Shown: positions 1 through 11,677, counted from the stretch's first letter. The stretch is DNA of 64,000 nucleotides from Misgurnus anguillicaudatus (GCF_027580225.2 NC_073358.2:13064001-13128000), one strand, 5' to 3'. Notes: generated by a model not told the origin, from the sequence alone. Made by a program: numbers and translations.

Positions 1-300
1 AGTTTACCCTAAAAACTTGACACATCACTTTGCATTTTATACAGTTTTAATACTATACACATTTACTGTATTTTCTGGATGTATTCTATTAAAGAGACTG
101 AGAAACAATTATATATGATCATCACTATAACATTGCAAAAACAACAAACCTAATTCTGGCATGGTGGCCTAAGACTTTTGCACAGTACTGAATTTATTAG
201 CAGTAATCTACAAATCAAGCATGTATAATTGGGGCTAGAAGATAAAGAGAGTATAACCCCTGGCACAATACCTTGCTACAATCATAACAACTGATCAACA

Positions 301-440
301 AGTCGTGGTGTAATGGTTACAGAGTCAGGGTCGTAACCCAAAGTTCGATTCTTGTGACTATACCGGTAGCTACATTTTGAGCATGAGTTATTATGTCGCT
401 TTCACCAAAAGTGGGTATTTTTTCCCCAAAAAAGTAGCAG
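301..440 (+). repeat. tRNA-derived SINE fragment
   Basis: It has a box-A-like TGGTGTAATGG and a box-B-like AGTTCGATTCT at tRNA spacing, followed by a non-tRNA body. Acceptor-stem pairing is poor and the box B is degenerate, so this is a SINE head rather than a tRNA gene. It lies in zfpl1 intron 4. Confidence 0.55.
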
Positions 441-528
441 TAATAATTGTGTTAAGGCATTATAAGCATGACAGTTTAGTCACGGTCAAAACTTTATATA
501 AAAAATAATCAAACTTTAACAAACTTAC

Positions 529-604
529 TCTCAAAACCGGACCAATCAGAGTAACATGTTACATCATGCGCTGTGGATTCCTCCCTCTCCAGTGTGTCCT
601 CAAT
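529..604 (-). CDS. zfpl1: zfpl1 exon 4
   Basis: 76 nt after a CTATCTAG acceptor, 7.2 kb from exon 3. It encodes [15 protein letters not shown] and then CYSDWSGFE, followed by a GTAAGT donor in phase 1. It matches the position and character of the acidic segment after GLGLPL in ZFPL1. No further exon was recognised in 1-528. Confidence 0.82.
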
Positions 605-3600
605 CTAGATAGAAGGAATGGTATCACAAATTTACGTTTAAATTAATGACATCCAACCTTACTTATATCATTTAAATTTAAGCTTTATAAATCACCTGCC
701 ATTAATTACTAAAGCTTAATCAGGTTCTTTCACAGTCCTTTTTATAAATATACTAAAGACACATTCTGTACATTTAAACTTTTTCACCCCATTATACAGA
801 AGAATTCAGTCAGGGTATCATTTGTTCAACCTTAATTGGTGGGAAACCGAGAGAATCATAATTTTCAGGTAACTGTTCCTTTAAAAAGTCTGTTTTTTAC
901 ACTACGCAATTATAGTTTAACATTTTAACAATGCTAAAAGAGATCAACCAAAAAACTTTTAATTTGCAACTCATTGAACTCCTTGTACATTCATCCCTCA
1001 CAGCCTTGCTTTAATTTGTAGAAAAAATTAACATGCGTATGTAATAAATAAAAAAGGTGCAAACAATACATTTTGGTCGATGCAATCACAAATTCAACAC
1101 TAACTACACAGACAATTGGTACAAACGTTCAAACACAGGAGTTGGTTAAAACTTATGTGGCTAAACTACATTCATCGTGCAAATATTTGTTTGGTCAAAT
1201 GCATTCAGACAGTAGTTAAAGGCGGAGTGCACAATGTTTTAAAAACGCTTTGGAAAAGGGAGTCGGGCCGACTACCAAAACACACTTGTAGCCAATCAGC
1301 AGTAAGGGGCGTGTCTACTAACTGACATCCTTGCCGGGGTTGCGTATGTGTGGGGCGGGTCTATCAAAAGAAGGTCCAGATTCTATTGGGGAAGGGGCGT
1401 GTTTGTTTAGGTGATTTCAAATATCAAAACTGGCTTTCAAACATTGTGCACTCCGCCTTTAAAGTGGAACTCCACTCTAACTGTACTAACTCCATATAAA
1501 AAACTGCTACAGTAACAGTGATATGATGCGTCGTCAAATTACTGGAAAAATGCACAACTACATATTCTGACTGTTCTAAATGGGGGGATATTTTGATCAT
1601 TTTACATTACCCGACTCTGTGGAAAACTGTGCTGAACAAACAGTACTTGAAATCCTCCTGACAAAAGTGCTGGCTGCTATATATTAAAATTTTTGAGTAG
1701 TGGTGTGTCAACTGAGGGTTGCGTTGATGTAAACAATAAAAACTCCCGGTGGCCTGAATTTGTCGTCCTTACATCCACGTACTGCACAGGTTCTAGTCAT
1801 CTTTTATCGAGGGTTTTTGTGATTTCCCCTTCAGAGACGTAAAAGTGGAGTTACTGTTTGGTTGGGTTCGTCTGCTGGCTAACTTCAAGTTAACTTGAGT
1901 TGATTTGAGAGCAGGTTGAGCAGTAAAAGAAGCTATTAGGCTTGTTCGACTTCATGCGGTGCCGCAAGAATCGACAGCCGGATGATGTCAAAGTACAACG
2001 AGAGCGATTCACCAAATCATACGGAGGAGTTTGCTTTTAAATCGCTCTCACGGAACTTTGCCGTCATCCGGCTGACGGTTCTTGTGAAGCCGCATGAAGT
2101 AGAACAAGCCTAAAGGCTGCATCGATCATTGGTTAGTGGGTGAAGCTAATGACTCAGTTTCGCACAGTGCATTATGGTTAATTGAGTCCAACAAAGACCG
2201 TTACGAAAACTCCGCTTCAACACACTATCAATCTAATTTATAGAAATCGTGGAAATTTCTTTTTTTCTCATGTAAAATGCAAAATGGAAATAAATTACCC
2301 CTGATAACAGGCTAAAATGTCTAGAGTTCAATTCTGCTTTAAGGACCACCTACTCACCTATCAATCAACCACTGAGTTTAAAGGGTACTCCATGTCTGAC
2401 TATAAACACATGTATGACGTAACAGATTAGATTGAGAAGTAGTATTCCTGTTTATATTTGTAAAGTTTTATGCATTTCATGCGAGCTGATGCAAAACTAT
2501 CCCTCACACTTAAAATATGAATCACGTGGCCACTGGATTGATGTGTATGTAAGGCACTTCTGAAGGCACCACTGCTTTGAAACATGTAGCCTAGTGCAAC
2601 AACACTATTCAAATGCATTTAATTAAAGTGCACCTATTTCATTGATAAAAAACGTTATTTTGTGTATTTGGTATAATACAATGTGTTCACGTAGTTTATG
2701 GTTAAAAACACATAATTTTCAACATACCGTGCAATATTTGTAGCTCAAGATATTCTGCCTTACTCAAACGCATGGATTTGATACAAAACTCATCGATCTA
2801 AATTGGCCAGCTAATCTGTATGTTGTAATTGGCCTAAATACCTCTGACGTCAGCCGGAAATATGACGGACCTTACCACGTTTGAAAGATTCTAATACAAT
2901 GCAATGCTGACAGGAGTTAATTTACAGGCTGTGAGTCAAAGCGGGAGGAATTATGATAATACTAGTCTTGTTCACGTCAACAGGCCCAGGAAGTAAACCG
3001 TTGCCTACAATCGGTGTGTTTGATGTAGTCCAAGAAAAGAAATTTACCTTCAAACAATAAATCGTGTCGTCGTTTACCTTGGGGTTTGTACCTTTTGTAT
3101 ATCGTTAACATTTACCAATACACACTTACACACCAAAGAAAATGTAAAATCGTGAATCAGACAATAGTTGCTCTTTAAGTTCACTCTACGATTTTATGTT
3201 TCCTTTAATGTGTAAGTGTGTATCAGTACATGTTACTGATATGCAAAAGGTACAAATCCCAAAGTAAATGATAAACAATGTGTATGCACAAAACGGTGCT
3301 GGAAACATCTGTACGCCACTTCCCACAAAATAGTTGTGATCTATAAAAAACAAACTTGACGAGAGAATGTGTGCACCTGTAAGCAAACTCTAGGCTGTGT
3401 GTACGCAAATCCTAGAGACAAAGGGAATTGGCGACACAGATGGAGTTTTCTTGAACTTAAATGAGATTGAAAAAAGTATGTGTCAGACAAACAAACTTAT
3501 GTTAATCTCTTGCATTCAAAAGCCCACTGAAAAACAGGCCAATCTCAACATAACACAGACAGTGACGTAGCAGTCGAGATGTACGCACCCAACATTTCTA

Positions 3601-6600
3601 AATACCCGCCCATGTTCTAGGCCAGACAGACTTCACAGCAGAATCATCTGAAGTTTTGCAGGTATTGAGAAGAAACAAACAAGGACGTAAAAATGGATAC
3701 AAATGTTGTGTTCCTGGCACAACCGAATACCGAACAATTCAATCTAAAGCTGTTACAGAGAAGTCATTTGTAAAAAAACATTACAAACAAATTACAGTTT
3801 TTCCATTTTATTTTCATGGCGACTTTAAAGGTCACATTCTCATTTTCAAACTTTAGTGTGTAATGCTGCTGTAAGAGCATAAATAATACCTGCAAAATAA
3901 AGCTCAAAGTTCACTGCCAGGCGATATATTTTCTTTAACAGAACTCTCCTGTCAAAGCCTACAGAGAACAGACAATTTGGACTACAGCCCTCTACTTTCC
4001 GGTTGAATGATGTCAAAGCAAGTGTGTTTGACTAAACACCGCCCACAGGAATATGTCAGTCGCCAGCTAAGCTCAAACGGTTTTAGCTAAGCTAAACTGC
4101 TGTTGAATCACAACACACTAAACAAGCTACACAATCAGAACTCATTTCTCATTTCGTATTCCTGGAGGGACTTCAAAGAACAAGGAAGACATCAGCCCGT
4201 TTTTAGGACAGTGAAGATATAGGGCCCTATTTTAACGATCTGAAACACAAGTGCGAAGCGCAAAGCGCAAGTGACTTTGTGGGCGGATCTTGGGCGCTGT
4301 TGCTATTTTCCCGGAGGGAGAAATAACTCTTGCGCCAGGCGCAAATCAATAAGGGGTTGGTCTGAAATAGGTTCATTATTCATAGGTGTGGTTTGGGCGT
4401 AACGTCAAATAAACCAATCAGAACGCTATCCAACATTCCCTTTAAACGCAAGGGCGCAAGTTCCATGGCGGGTTGCTATTATTATGACGGATTTACCAGG
4501 CGCACACCAGGAGCGGTTCACAGCCGAGGACACCCACGTTCTTGTAAGAGCAGTCAAAGACAGAAAAGTTGTTTTGTATGGGGATAGGAGAAACCCGCCC
4601 AAATCAGCGTAGGTTAAACAGGCGTGGGAGGAAATAGCCACAATTGTCTCATCAGCTGGCATCCCAATAGTTGCGCTACAATGATGTCAGGAGACGGGGG
4701 AATTACAAGCTTGCCAGCATAAATCGGGCACGCCGTGTAACGGGAGGTGAATCTGCCTCTACACAGGACCTGACGCCAGCAGAGGACATCGCTGCGTCCA
4801 CCCTCACCTCTGAAAGGGTTTGGGGGCTTTGAAATCGGAAACGCAAGCAAGGTCCAACCCCAAAGTACACTTATAAATCAAGTTCATATACATTAAGGTT
4901 TCTTATGAAAACATTTTTATTATTATTTACATAAAATAAACGTAATACAGCCACACAACAAAATTATGAAAATATTTTAATCGTTATTTGCATGAGAATT
5001 TTTTAACGCAGCCACACAATAAATAAAAACTATCACCACAATGCTTATCACTATGATTTCCCTCATCTCATGTGTTAATATTTTTATTGTAACAATTTAT
5101 GATTTGCAAAAATAACTGTTGCATCTATGTAGATTAGATAAGCAAAGTGTGTGAAGCCTGAATAAAAAATACATTACTTTTAATGTAGAATATTAAGACA
5201 AAACATTTATCAAAACACATTCTGAATCTGAAATATTAACTGAAGTCACAGATAAGAAAATGCCACTTGACTTTGTGGGCATAGCACAGGCTTATTCAAT
5301 TAGTTTTACCACAGGCCAAATTTTGCCAATACAAAGCCAATAGGGCCTATAACCACAATGTTTTATCTGCTATTCTTGTTGTTGTTTTGATGCTGTTGTT
5401 TTTTTAACAAACAAAAAGACTGGATTTCCATGTAAACAAACTTTTCCTGCTCATTACCACACCAGATATACTCACCATTTAAAAGTGGTTTAGTGGGTCA
5501 CAAAACTCACAGTTTGGATCATCCAGTTACAGATTGGATAATTTTTCGATCAGAAAAACAGGGGCTACTGTCGCTTTAAGAGCGATTCTGCACAGAGTAA
5601 CTCTCTTCACTACCCGTACAATCTATACTTTAAAGCTTGCTCCGAGAGATTTAATTTTCTTACGTGAGGATAGTAATGACTGACAGGATGAAGTTGGAGG
5701 ATTTGCCCAACAAATCCATGACAAATCATTACAGGTTGCTTTCTATACTGCGTCTTTTCGCGCGATCGCAAAAGTGAAAGTAAAACTCGAGCGCGTGCTC
5801 AAACGTAATTTAAATACCCAATGCCTGAATTTCATACACCATTATTACCCATCCAAATCTGTGAAAGAATGCATAAGCATTTAAATATATTTTTTCCTCC
5901 CTATAAGTCAAGATAGCCGGACGGGCAGGGCGGGGATGCATTTTGATAGCTAATATGCAGCAGATAGCTGCAGACCACAAGTTACCTGCAGTACTAGCTA
6001 GCAACAGACCGTCTCTAGTGCGAGACTTGGAGCGTAGAGACGTTCTGTGGCTAGCTCACCTCGTTCCCAGATTAATATTTTGGTATTAAAATCACCCGCC
6101 AGTGTGTCGGGTAGCCTTTTAAATTTAGTCGCAAAACGGAAAATCTACCCGCATTTGGCGCTTGGCGGGTGTTAATTTCGGACCCTGGGTGTAGGCTAGT
6201 ACCCTATAGCTTGTTAATCTTATTCTCATAAGGGGTAAGCCATGTAACTTAGCCTACTCTGCTTCTACATCAGTGCACCTCAATGTTCTGGATTTAAATA
6301 ATAATTTTATTTTAGTAAATGAAGGCAGTAAAACAGCATAGCGTGCTAGTGAGCCACGCAAAATCACTGCATTTACCGTTTTATCACCGTTTACATCAGG
6401 ATATTGCCAATTGATTACAAATTCCATATATACAGGAGTAATTCTCTCGGCTCACGCATGTAAACGGGTTATTCCGAATGTTTCAGAAACCCAAACTTAA
6501 AGACACACTATGCAGTTATTTTACCTTAATATAACAGCTTCAAAGTTATTTCGGTGGTCAACAAAGTCATAGTAAGGCGAATCATCCTCCTGTTGAAGCT

Positions 6601-8403
6601 CGTGGAGGACCCCGCTACCAAAACCAGCAATGCAAGCTTGAGAGAACAGCCCCTGACAAATCTCGCGAGAATCACGACTTGCTTTAGGGCAACGACGTCA
6701 CACACGTTAGGCTTGTTCGACTTCGTGTGGCGCTGCATGAACCGACCGCCGGATGACGTCAAAGTACCGCGAGAATGATCCGAGATAGCACTTTGACGTC
6801 ATCCGGCTGTCGGTTGTTGCAGCGCTGCATGAAGTCGATCAAGCCTATAACAACAACTGCACGCGCGAATTTGAGACATGAGGCTAAACGATTTAAAAGT
6901 TAAGAAAGCACGTTTGTAAGAGAGTAGGAAAAAGAAAAGAGAATCTGACCGCGTTAGGAACCGGACAAGAGTCCCACTCTGTCAGGTTTTTACTCGTTGG
7001 CGTGAGCTAAAAGACAGCACTGGATGGGATGCTGATCTGGCGATCTTGTTGATGACTAGTAAGTAAATCTGTCATTTGTAAACTTGTTTGCGGTCTATGT
7101 TGTATGTTGTTGCGCTTGCTTGTAGTATGTCACACGATTATCATGACAACAGTTGTCAATATCTCACATAATTATCAGGACATAAATAAGTCTAGAGGTT
7201 GTAAATAGTGTAAACATGCACAATTTGCAAACTATTATGATAAATAGCAATAATCATGTATAGTGACATTATAGCGAACCATGTTATGAAATAATGCAAC
7301 GTACACAATTAACTTTGTCATGGCATTTTGTAGTGTTTACTTGTGATTTAGCTGCAATCATGTAAAAATGTTATAAGCTAGCAAACGCGGTACTTTATTA
7401 TTATATGCACTCTACACTTGGAAGAAACTTCTTATTATCCTATTACCATCATCTGTAGTTTAGTAGACTATGCAGTAGCCTAATATTTGTATGAAATTGT
7501 GAAACATTACCTGGTCATTATCTTTGGAGTACTAGAGTGGGTAATTACGACAGTTGCAAGTATTCTCCAGCGACTCTATGGGTCGCTGTTTGACAAAAAC
7601 GCTGAAATGCATAGAGCGGCTTTAGCCTGACCATAATACGAATACGGGGATTCTGATCGGTGTGGTTGATCAGAGTTTTAAACAATTGGATCGCACAAAA
7701 TGCATCTTATTAGCAGGGGTAAACTAAGGTCCATTAACATTATCAAGTTGTAGATAAATGTCCTGTTAAATTCTGTTAAATGTCCACAGACTCATCCTCA
7801 CCAGTGGAAGGCCTAGTCCTGCTCTAGCCCAGTTGACAGAGGACAGCTGTTCTCTTAGAGTGTCTGCTACAGGATTGGCCAGATTTGGGGGTGGAAACAC
7901 AGGACCCTGGCACGTTGGGCACTGGTACCCAGCAGGTGCAGTGTAAAGGGGCTGATGGGATGCAAGTTCATTTAGACATGACCAGTGGAACAAATCTGAA
8001 ATGGAACATAAACTATTATGAGTACATTTCATTTCCTTTTCTCTAATGGAGTAGAAAACACCTTAAGTTCACCATCATAACATAATTTCTGTAGCTTCTT
8101 ACCATAACAAACCAGTCGGACAGTATCCTGAGAATCTAAGGGTTGGCTGCACAGACTGCAGTTAGGGTTGTAATCACTGTCCTGTAGCCACTGTAGGTAT
8201 GACTGGACAATACACTATACAAATACAGACAAAACACAAAATATTGTTTTGCCAACATTCATTAATAACATATATTATTATAAAACAACTAAAACACTAA
8301 CCTTATTATGATTGGACACAAGGCAATGCTCACACACGTTGACTCGATGTTTAAAGCAAAACAGGTTCGTTACCTTCCTTTTGGGACACTTGCACAAACC
8401 CAT
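529..8403 (-). CDS. zfpl1: zinc finger protein-like 1, 5' part (exons 1-4)
   Basis: ZFPL1 is a cis-Golgi integral membrane protein; family knowledge says it has two N-terminal zinc-binding domains, a C-terminal membrane anchor, and binds the matrix protein GM130. Four minus-strand exons join in phase: 8302-8403, 8103-8214, 7802-7995 and 529-604, each with AG acceptor and GT donor. The start is the ATG at 8403, giving [10 protein letters not shown]. Residues 1-72 hold a Cys/His-rich B-box-like domain (C-x-C, then CEHC, NPNCSLC); residues 73-136 hold the RING-like half ([19 protein letters not shown]). Exon 4 adds an acidic, less conserved stretch ending at residue 161. Family members are about 310 residues, so the rest, including the membrane segment, lies beyond the left edge. 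Intron 3 is 7.2 kb and full of transposons. No frameshift or stop is seen, so the gene looks functional. Confidence 0.93.
605..1219. other. AT-rich intron sequence, nothing recognised
   Basis: Part of zfpl1 intron 3. No ORF, RNA gene or clear repeat boundary is visible. Confidence 0.5.
1220..1458. mobile_element. TTAA-flanked MITE with ~23-bp inverted repeats
   Basis: The ends are near-perfect inverted copies (AGGCGGAGTGCACAATGTTT at the left, its complement at the right) and each abuts TTAA (1216-1219 and 1459-1462). TTAA duplication is the mark of piggyBac-type transposition. There is no coding capacity in 239 bp. Confidence 0.8.
1939..2110. mobile_element. short hairpin MITE, GGCTTGTTC ends, TA flanks
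   Basis: 172 bp that folds on itself almost end to end: GGCTTGTTCGACTTCATGCG at the left is mirrored by a right end finishing GAACAAGCC, flanked by TA on each side. A second copy is at 6710-6845 and a half copy starts near 14396. Confidence 0.8.
2627..3174. mobile_element. TTAA-flanked DNA element
   Basis: Left end AGTGCACCTATT and right end (reverse) AGAGCAACTATT are imperfect inverted repeats next to TTAA at 2623-2626 and 3175-3178. No transposase was seen. It resembles the other TTAA elements of this window in its AG-start termini. Confidence 0.65.
3829..4219. mobile_element. MITE, left part, cut by a Harbinger fragment
   Basis: It starts AGGTCACATTC after TTAA (3825-3828). The stretch from about 3980 to 4216 is closely repeated at about 56430-56665 (both contain CAGTCGCCAGCTAAGCT and CACAACACACTAAACAAGCT). 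The match ends where the Harbinger-like end begins at 4220, so the Harbinger sequence is the later insertion. Confidence 0.55.
4220..4870 (+). mobile_element. Harbinger-type transposon fragment
   Basis: It begins TAGGGCCCTATTTTAACG, which I recognise as the terminal sequence of a fish Harbinger family, and carries a Myb/SANT-like gene remnant. The right terminus was not located; AT-rich sequence follows. Confidence 0.6.
4484..4832 (+). pseudogene. Harbinger Myb/SANT-like DNA-binding protein, broken
   Basis: From the ATG at 4484 the reading begins [20 protein letters not shown] and continues through a Trp-containing helix ([16 protein letters not shown]), the layout of the trihelix Myb/SANT-like accessory protein that PIF/Harbinger elements encode beside their nuclease. 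It is dead: an in-frame TAG sits at 4610, and the frame must shift near 4677, after which an open stretch with basic residues ([16 protein letters not shown]) runs to a stop at 4830. No DDE nuclease gene is nearby. Confidence 0.65.
4871..5993. other. AT-rich stretch, probably old repeats, nothing certain
   Basis: Contains short runs typical of transposon debris (TGACTTTGTGGGC near 5270 echoes one near 4272) but no boundary or gene could be fixed. Confidence 0.4.
5994..6055. repeat. 62-bp hairpin
   Basis: Two arms, CTAGCAACAGACCGTCTCTA and its near complement around TAGAGACGTTCTGTGGCTAG, face each other across about 20 bases. It may be a tiny foldback element or the end of one. Confidence 0.5.
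6710..6845. mobile_element. short hairpin MITE, second copy
   Basis: 136 bp of the same family as 1939-2110 (GGCTTGTTCGACTTC ends, TA flanks). Each arm contains a full CRE palindrome TGACGTCA next to CCGG. Confidence 0.8.
6930..7058 (+). pseudogene. exon-like fragment of a repeat-associated gene
   Basis: An open stretch reads [15 protein letters not shown] and then [19 protein letters not shown], followed by a good GTAAGT donor at 7059. I recall similar Arg/Lys-rich exons as recurrent in fish transposon-derived genes, but cannot name the protein. It is antisense to zfpl1 and has no visible partner exon. Confidence 0.35.
7059..7801. other. zfpl1 intron 3 proximal part, nothing recognised
   Basis: No gene or bounded repeat is seen apart from a short GCGACTCTATGGGTCGC palindrome near 7570. 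Confidence 0.45.
7802..7995 (-). CDS. zfpl1: zfpl1 exon 3 (RING-like half)
   Basis: 194 nt. The first two bases complete an Asp codon, then [22 protein letters not shown] and [11 protein letters not shown] follow, ending in phase 0 at GTGAGG. Confidence 0.95.
8103..8214 (-). CDS. zfpl1: zfpl1 exon 2
   Basis: 112 nt after a TATAG acceptor. It encodes [19 protein letters not shown] and continues to RLVCY, leaving in phase 1 at GTAAG. The sequence between the two zinc domains is nearly identical to what I know of vertebrate ZFPL1. Confidence 0.93.
8302..8403 (-). CDS. zfpl1: zfpl1 exon 1 (coding)
   Basis: 34 codons from the ATG, ending in phase 0 at a GTTAGT donor. It encodes the first zinc-binding residues and ends in SNHNK. 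Confidence 0.93.
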
Positions 8404-8849
8404 TATCCGCCTGTCAAGCTAAACATCCATGTATTTAAACACCTAAATGTCACGTATAAATTCTTATACGCTAACTCACACTTGCAATAGAATAAACAGG
8501 CAAATCCTATACAGCTGCTCGTCGTCAATAGCATATTCTGCTAATTGACGTAAACAATACGTATGCAACACATTTTGTTAAGAAGTCAGATAACGTTAAA
8601 TCAAATTTATAGACAAATGCGGTGCAGGCGCATTAGGATAGCAGTCTACGGCTAATCTGCTTCACATATGTACAAAACTAACTCCCTTTATCTTATCAAC
8701 ACATTAACAAAACAATACTGTAATTACCTGACAATGTCGTTACAAATACTAAACGAGCACACATGAGGCAAATCTTAACATCAAGCCAGAACGGACGTTT
8801 TTCTCAATATTTCGTTACTCATAGATCATTACTTTAAAATTCCGTATGT

Positions 8850-8905
8850 TTTGCCACGTCTCTTCCGGTTCAGTCGCCTGGCAATGACATCACCACACCA
8901 GCAAG
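8850..8905 (-). promoter_or_regulatory. candidate zfpl1 promoter
   Basis: About 450 bp upstream of the zfpl1 start codon. It holds an ETS-type site (ACCGGAAG read on the minus strand, 8862-8869), an E-box-like ACGTGGC beside it and an ATF/CRE-like TGATGTCA. These are typical of TATA-less housekeeping promoters. It lies just before the DNA transposon end at 8911. Position is inferred from motifs only. Confidence 0.35.
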
Positions 8906-8926
8906 GACACTAAAACCACGCCCACC

Positions 8927-10129
8927 ATCACTTTCTACTGAAATGTGACTTTGATATTCTCAAACTCCCAGTGAAGCTGTCAGCATTTCACCAACAAGTT
9001 TTATTATTTTGGAAACTAGCACACACACATAATTTTACACCTCACAATACTCCACTGTGGAATAACAGATACATTTTACATAGAAACAAGTCTCTGTTTT
9101 ACGAAGACTGGTTTAGTAGAAATATTTGGTCTGTACTAGACTTAATGGATGAGAATGGGAACATCTTGGATTACAATTCCTTCACTTTAAAACATGGATT
9201 TGCCTGTCACCCAAAACAATTCTTTACTGTAATTAATGCAATTCCTTCTGGTATAAGAATGTTATTGAAATGTTCCTTGTCATACTGCAGAGTCACACCA
9301 ATCCTTCCATCGCTATATGTAGGTGAGACTGAATTTGAAAATAAACTTGTTTGCACTAATAAATACATAAGACAAGCTATCATCCAATCCTGCTACCCAT
9401 TTCAAATCTTAAGAAACAAATTAGACCATACATTTGATAAAGATACTGTTAAATTTTTTAGAACAGCTTATTTAAGATTTCCTCTTCCCCCCAAAGCAAA
9501 AGAGACACATTTTAAGATTCTAAATGATATATATCCTTCCAACAAATTTCTACATTTAAAATTTAAATTTGAAAATGTGCCCTGTTATCTTTGTAAGTGT
9601 ATTTCTGAAGATACAGAACATGTATTTTTTTCATGTAACTTTTCTAAATCCTTTTGGAGTCAACTACAAGATTGGTTGATAAGAAAAGGTGTGGTGCCTG
9701 TTGGCTTCACCTTCACTTTACAAAATATAACGTATGGGATAACTAAGGTTTCATGTAGACTTTTTGATTTGATTAATAACATTATATTATTGGCAAAATA
9801 CTTTATACATAAATGTAGATTCTTGAAATCACCTCCCTTGTTTGTTATATTTAATAATGAAATAAAGTACTTCTCAGATGCCCTCTCAAAAATGGAAAAG
9901 CGAACTGCAATTAAATTGTATAATCTGTTTATATTGTATAACCTGTTTTAAGGTTTTATTTATTTTATTTTTTCATTTATTTTTATTATTATTATTATTA
10001 TTTTGTATTACTGTGTTTTTTGATTTATTTATGTTGAGCCCACCTCGCCTACAAGACAAATACTGTTGTTTATGCCATTTTGTTGTATGTTGATTTTGTA
10101 TTCAATAAATAAAAAAAAATAAATAAATA
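8927..10129 (+). mobile_element. 5'-truncated L1-type LINE insertion
   Basis: Flanked by a 15-bp target-site duplication AAAACCACGCCCACC (8912-8926 and 10130-10144). It ends in an A-rich AATAAA-type tail (10104-10129) and holds the last part of an ORF2. Truncated 5' end, A-rich 3' tail and a TSD of this size are the standard result of target-primed reverse transcription. Confidence 0.9.
8929..9951 (+). pseudogene. L1-like ORF2 C-terminal fragment
   Basis: An uninterrupted 341-codon frame from the truncation point to a stop at 9949-9951. It lacks the endonuclease and reverse transcriptase palm and covers only the C-terminal part. A zinc-finger-like CYLCKCISEDTEHVFFSC (C-x2-C ... H-x4-C) is the usual C-terminal cysteine motif of L1/Tx1 ORF2 proteins. 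The intact frame suggests a young insertion. There is no promoter or start of its own, so it is not expected to be expressed as a protein. Confidence 0.85.
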
Positions 10130-10884
10130 AAAACCACGCCCACCGGATGGGAAACAATCCATCCGTCTCCTTTGACATATTGGGAGAGGCTGCCTCCTGT
10201 CATTTCTGGCTTATAACAAAAAAACAGAATAATGCCTAAAAGCTGATGTGTGACAGGATGTACAGCTAACTAGCCAAAAAACCCAGAAATACGTTTTCAT
10301 AAGCTGTCGACCCCCCCAAAAAAACAGCGTTTAAAGACACAAAAGTGAAAACAGGCAACTTTTCATAGTACTACTGCTATTAATAGAACTGCGCCCACTA
10401 GGGGGAAACGACCACTTTTTTCTCCTTAAAGGCTGGGTTTTAAGGCTCAACAGCTCACAAAAACGTATTTCTGTTTTTTTTCCTTGTTAGCTGAATACTT
10501 TGTCACACAGCAGCTTTTATGCATTATTCTGTTTTTAAGTTTTATCTGTAAATAAGTTTTTATAAGCTGTCGACCCCAAAAAAACGAGCGTTTAAAGACA
10601 CAAAAGTGGAAACATAGTACTCCTATTAGTAGAACTGCGCCCACTAGGAGGAAACGACAATCCACTTTTTTCTCCTTTAAGGCTGGGTTTTACGGCTCGA
10701 CAGCTTATAAAAACTTATTTCTGGTTTTTTGGGCTTGTTAGCTGTGCATCTTCTCACACACAGCAGCTTTTAGGCATTTTGTTTTTGTTCTAAGCCAGAA
10801 ATGACAAGGAGGCGCCTAGGCGGCCTCTCGCAATACAAAGTCAATGGAGACGGTTGGATTGTCCTCCCCGGTGGGCGTGGTTTA

Positions 10885-11294
10885 CAAATTAGCATAACTG
10901 CGCTCTGTCTCGATTCACCTTATACCGCCCCGCCCCTTTTTAATTCTTCGCTCTTCCGCATTTTGTCAATCGACTTCTGCTAGCATGACACGACGCATCC
11001 AATAACTAGCTTAGTAGTTAGAAGATTTTTTGTAGTTCAATATAACTTTAGCAAAATGACAAATAACGCTAATGCTGTAAATGTTTTAAGTTGGGAGCAC
11101 AGAGAAAACTTACATACAACGCTCGAATAGTCTCATAATGTCCCATCAGTGGGTAGACGATATGAAGTGGCTGTGGCCGCAGCAGGTAACCTATAGGACA
11201 TATTTAACTACCTTGTCCTGTCAGTTGATGGAGCAGCATTAAAATTATTTAAGTACTGATGCCTACCAATATTTACACAGCGTTTCGTGTACTG
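10885..11294. other. intergenic, nothing recognised
   Basis: No ORF or repeat boundary can be supported. Confidence 0.45.
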
Positions 11295-11297
11295 TTA

Positions 11298-11656
11298 AGG
11301 GGATCGCACACGCGCCTAGGAGAACTCGGAGGTATTGTAAACCGGAAGTGCACATTAAATAGCGCGAGCTTTGTCAGATAGCGTCTACTTCAAAATGTAA
11401 AATATACGTTAGCAGCCAATGTTAATCCTTAATGATTTGGGATGAATATGATGTTATTTAATGTTAAACTATGTGAGTGGCGCTGTGTGGCGCGACAGGC
11501 AATTGAACAACTTCCTGAGTCACAGCTGGGCGGCGCGGACAGGCGCCACCTGGCGGCGCCGGTGTGCGTACACTCATAGAAAACAATGTGTTACATTTTT
11601 TTAGAACGGCGCGGCGCTGCGCGGCGCTGGGCTGCGCGGCTGGTGTGCGATCCCCT
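11298..11656. mobile_element. PIF/Harbinger-type MITE
   Basis: Terminal repeats AGGGGATCGCACAC... and ...GTGTGCGATCCCCT are flanked by TTA on both sides (11295-11297, 11657-11659), the 3-bp duplication of PIF/Harbinger elements. The right subterminal part is very rich in GCGGCGC. A second copy in opposite orientation is at 34437-35271. Confidence 0.85.
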
Positions 11657-11677
11657 TTACACAGTGATTTTTTTTAA

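Larger units (their letters stand above)
8911..10884. mobile_element. DNA transposon with ~100-bp inverted repeats, split by an L1
   Basis: The left end (AAACCACGCCCACC at 8913, resuming GGATGGGAAACAATCC at 10145) mirrors the right end finishing GGTGGGCGTGGTTT at 10884. The similarity continues inward past CCATTTCTGGCTTA-like sequence for about 100 bp. The interior holds two copies (about 10300-10440 and 10560-10700) of a block with GTTTAAAGACACAAAAGTG and CTGCGCCCACTAG. No transposase is present. Confidence 0.7.

Noticed and set aside
301..375. tRNA gene
   Set aside because: Box-like motifs are present but the acceptor and D arms do not pair well and a SINE body follows.
8308..8490. 60-codon plus-strand ORF
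   Set aside because: Antisense shadow of zfpl1 exon 1.
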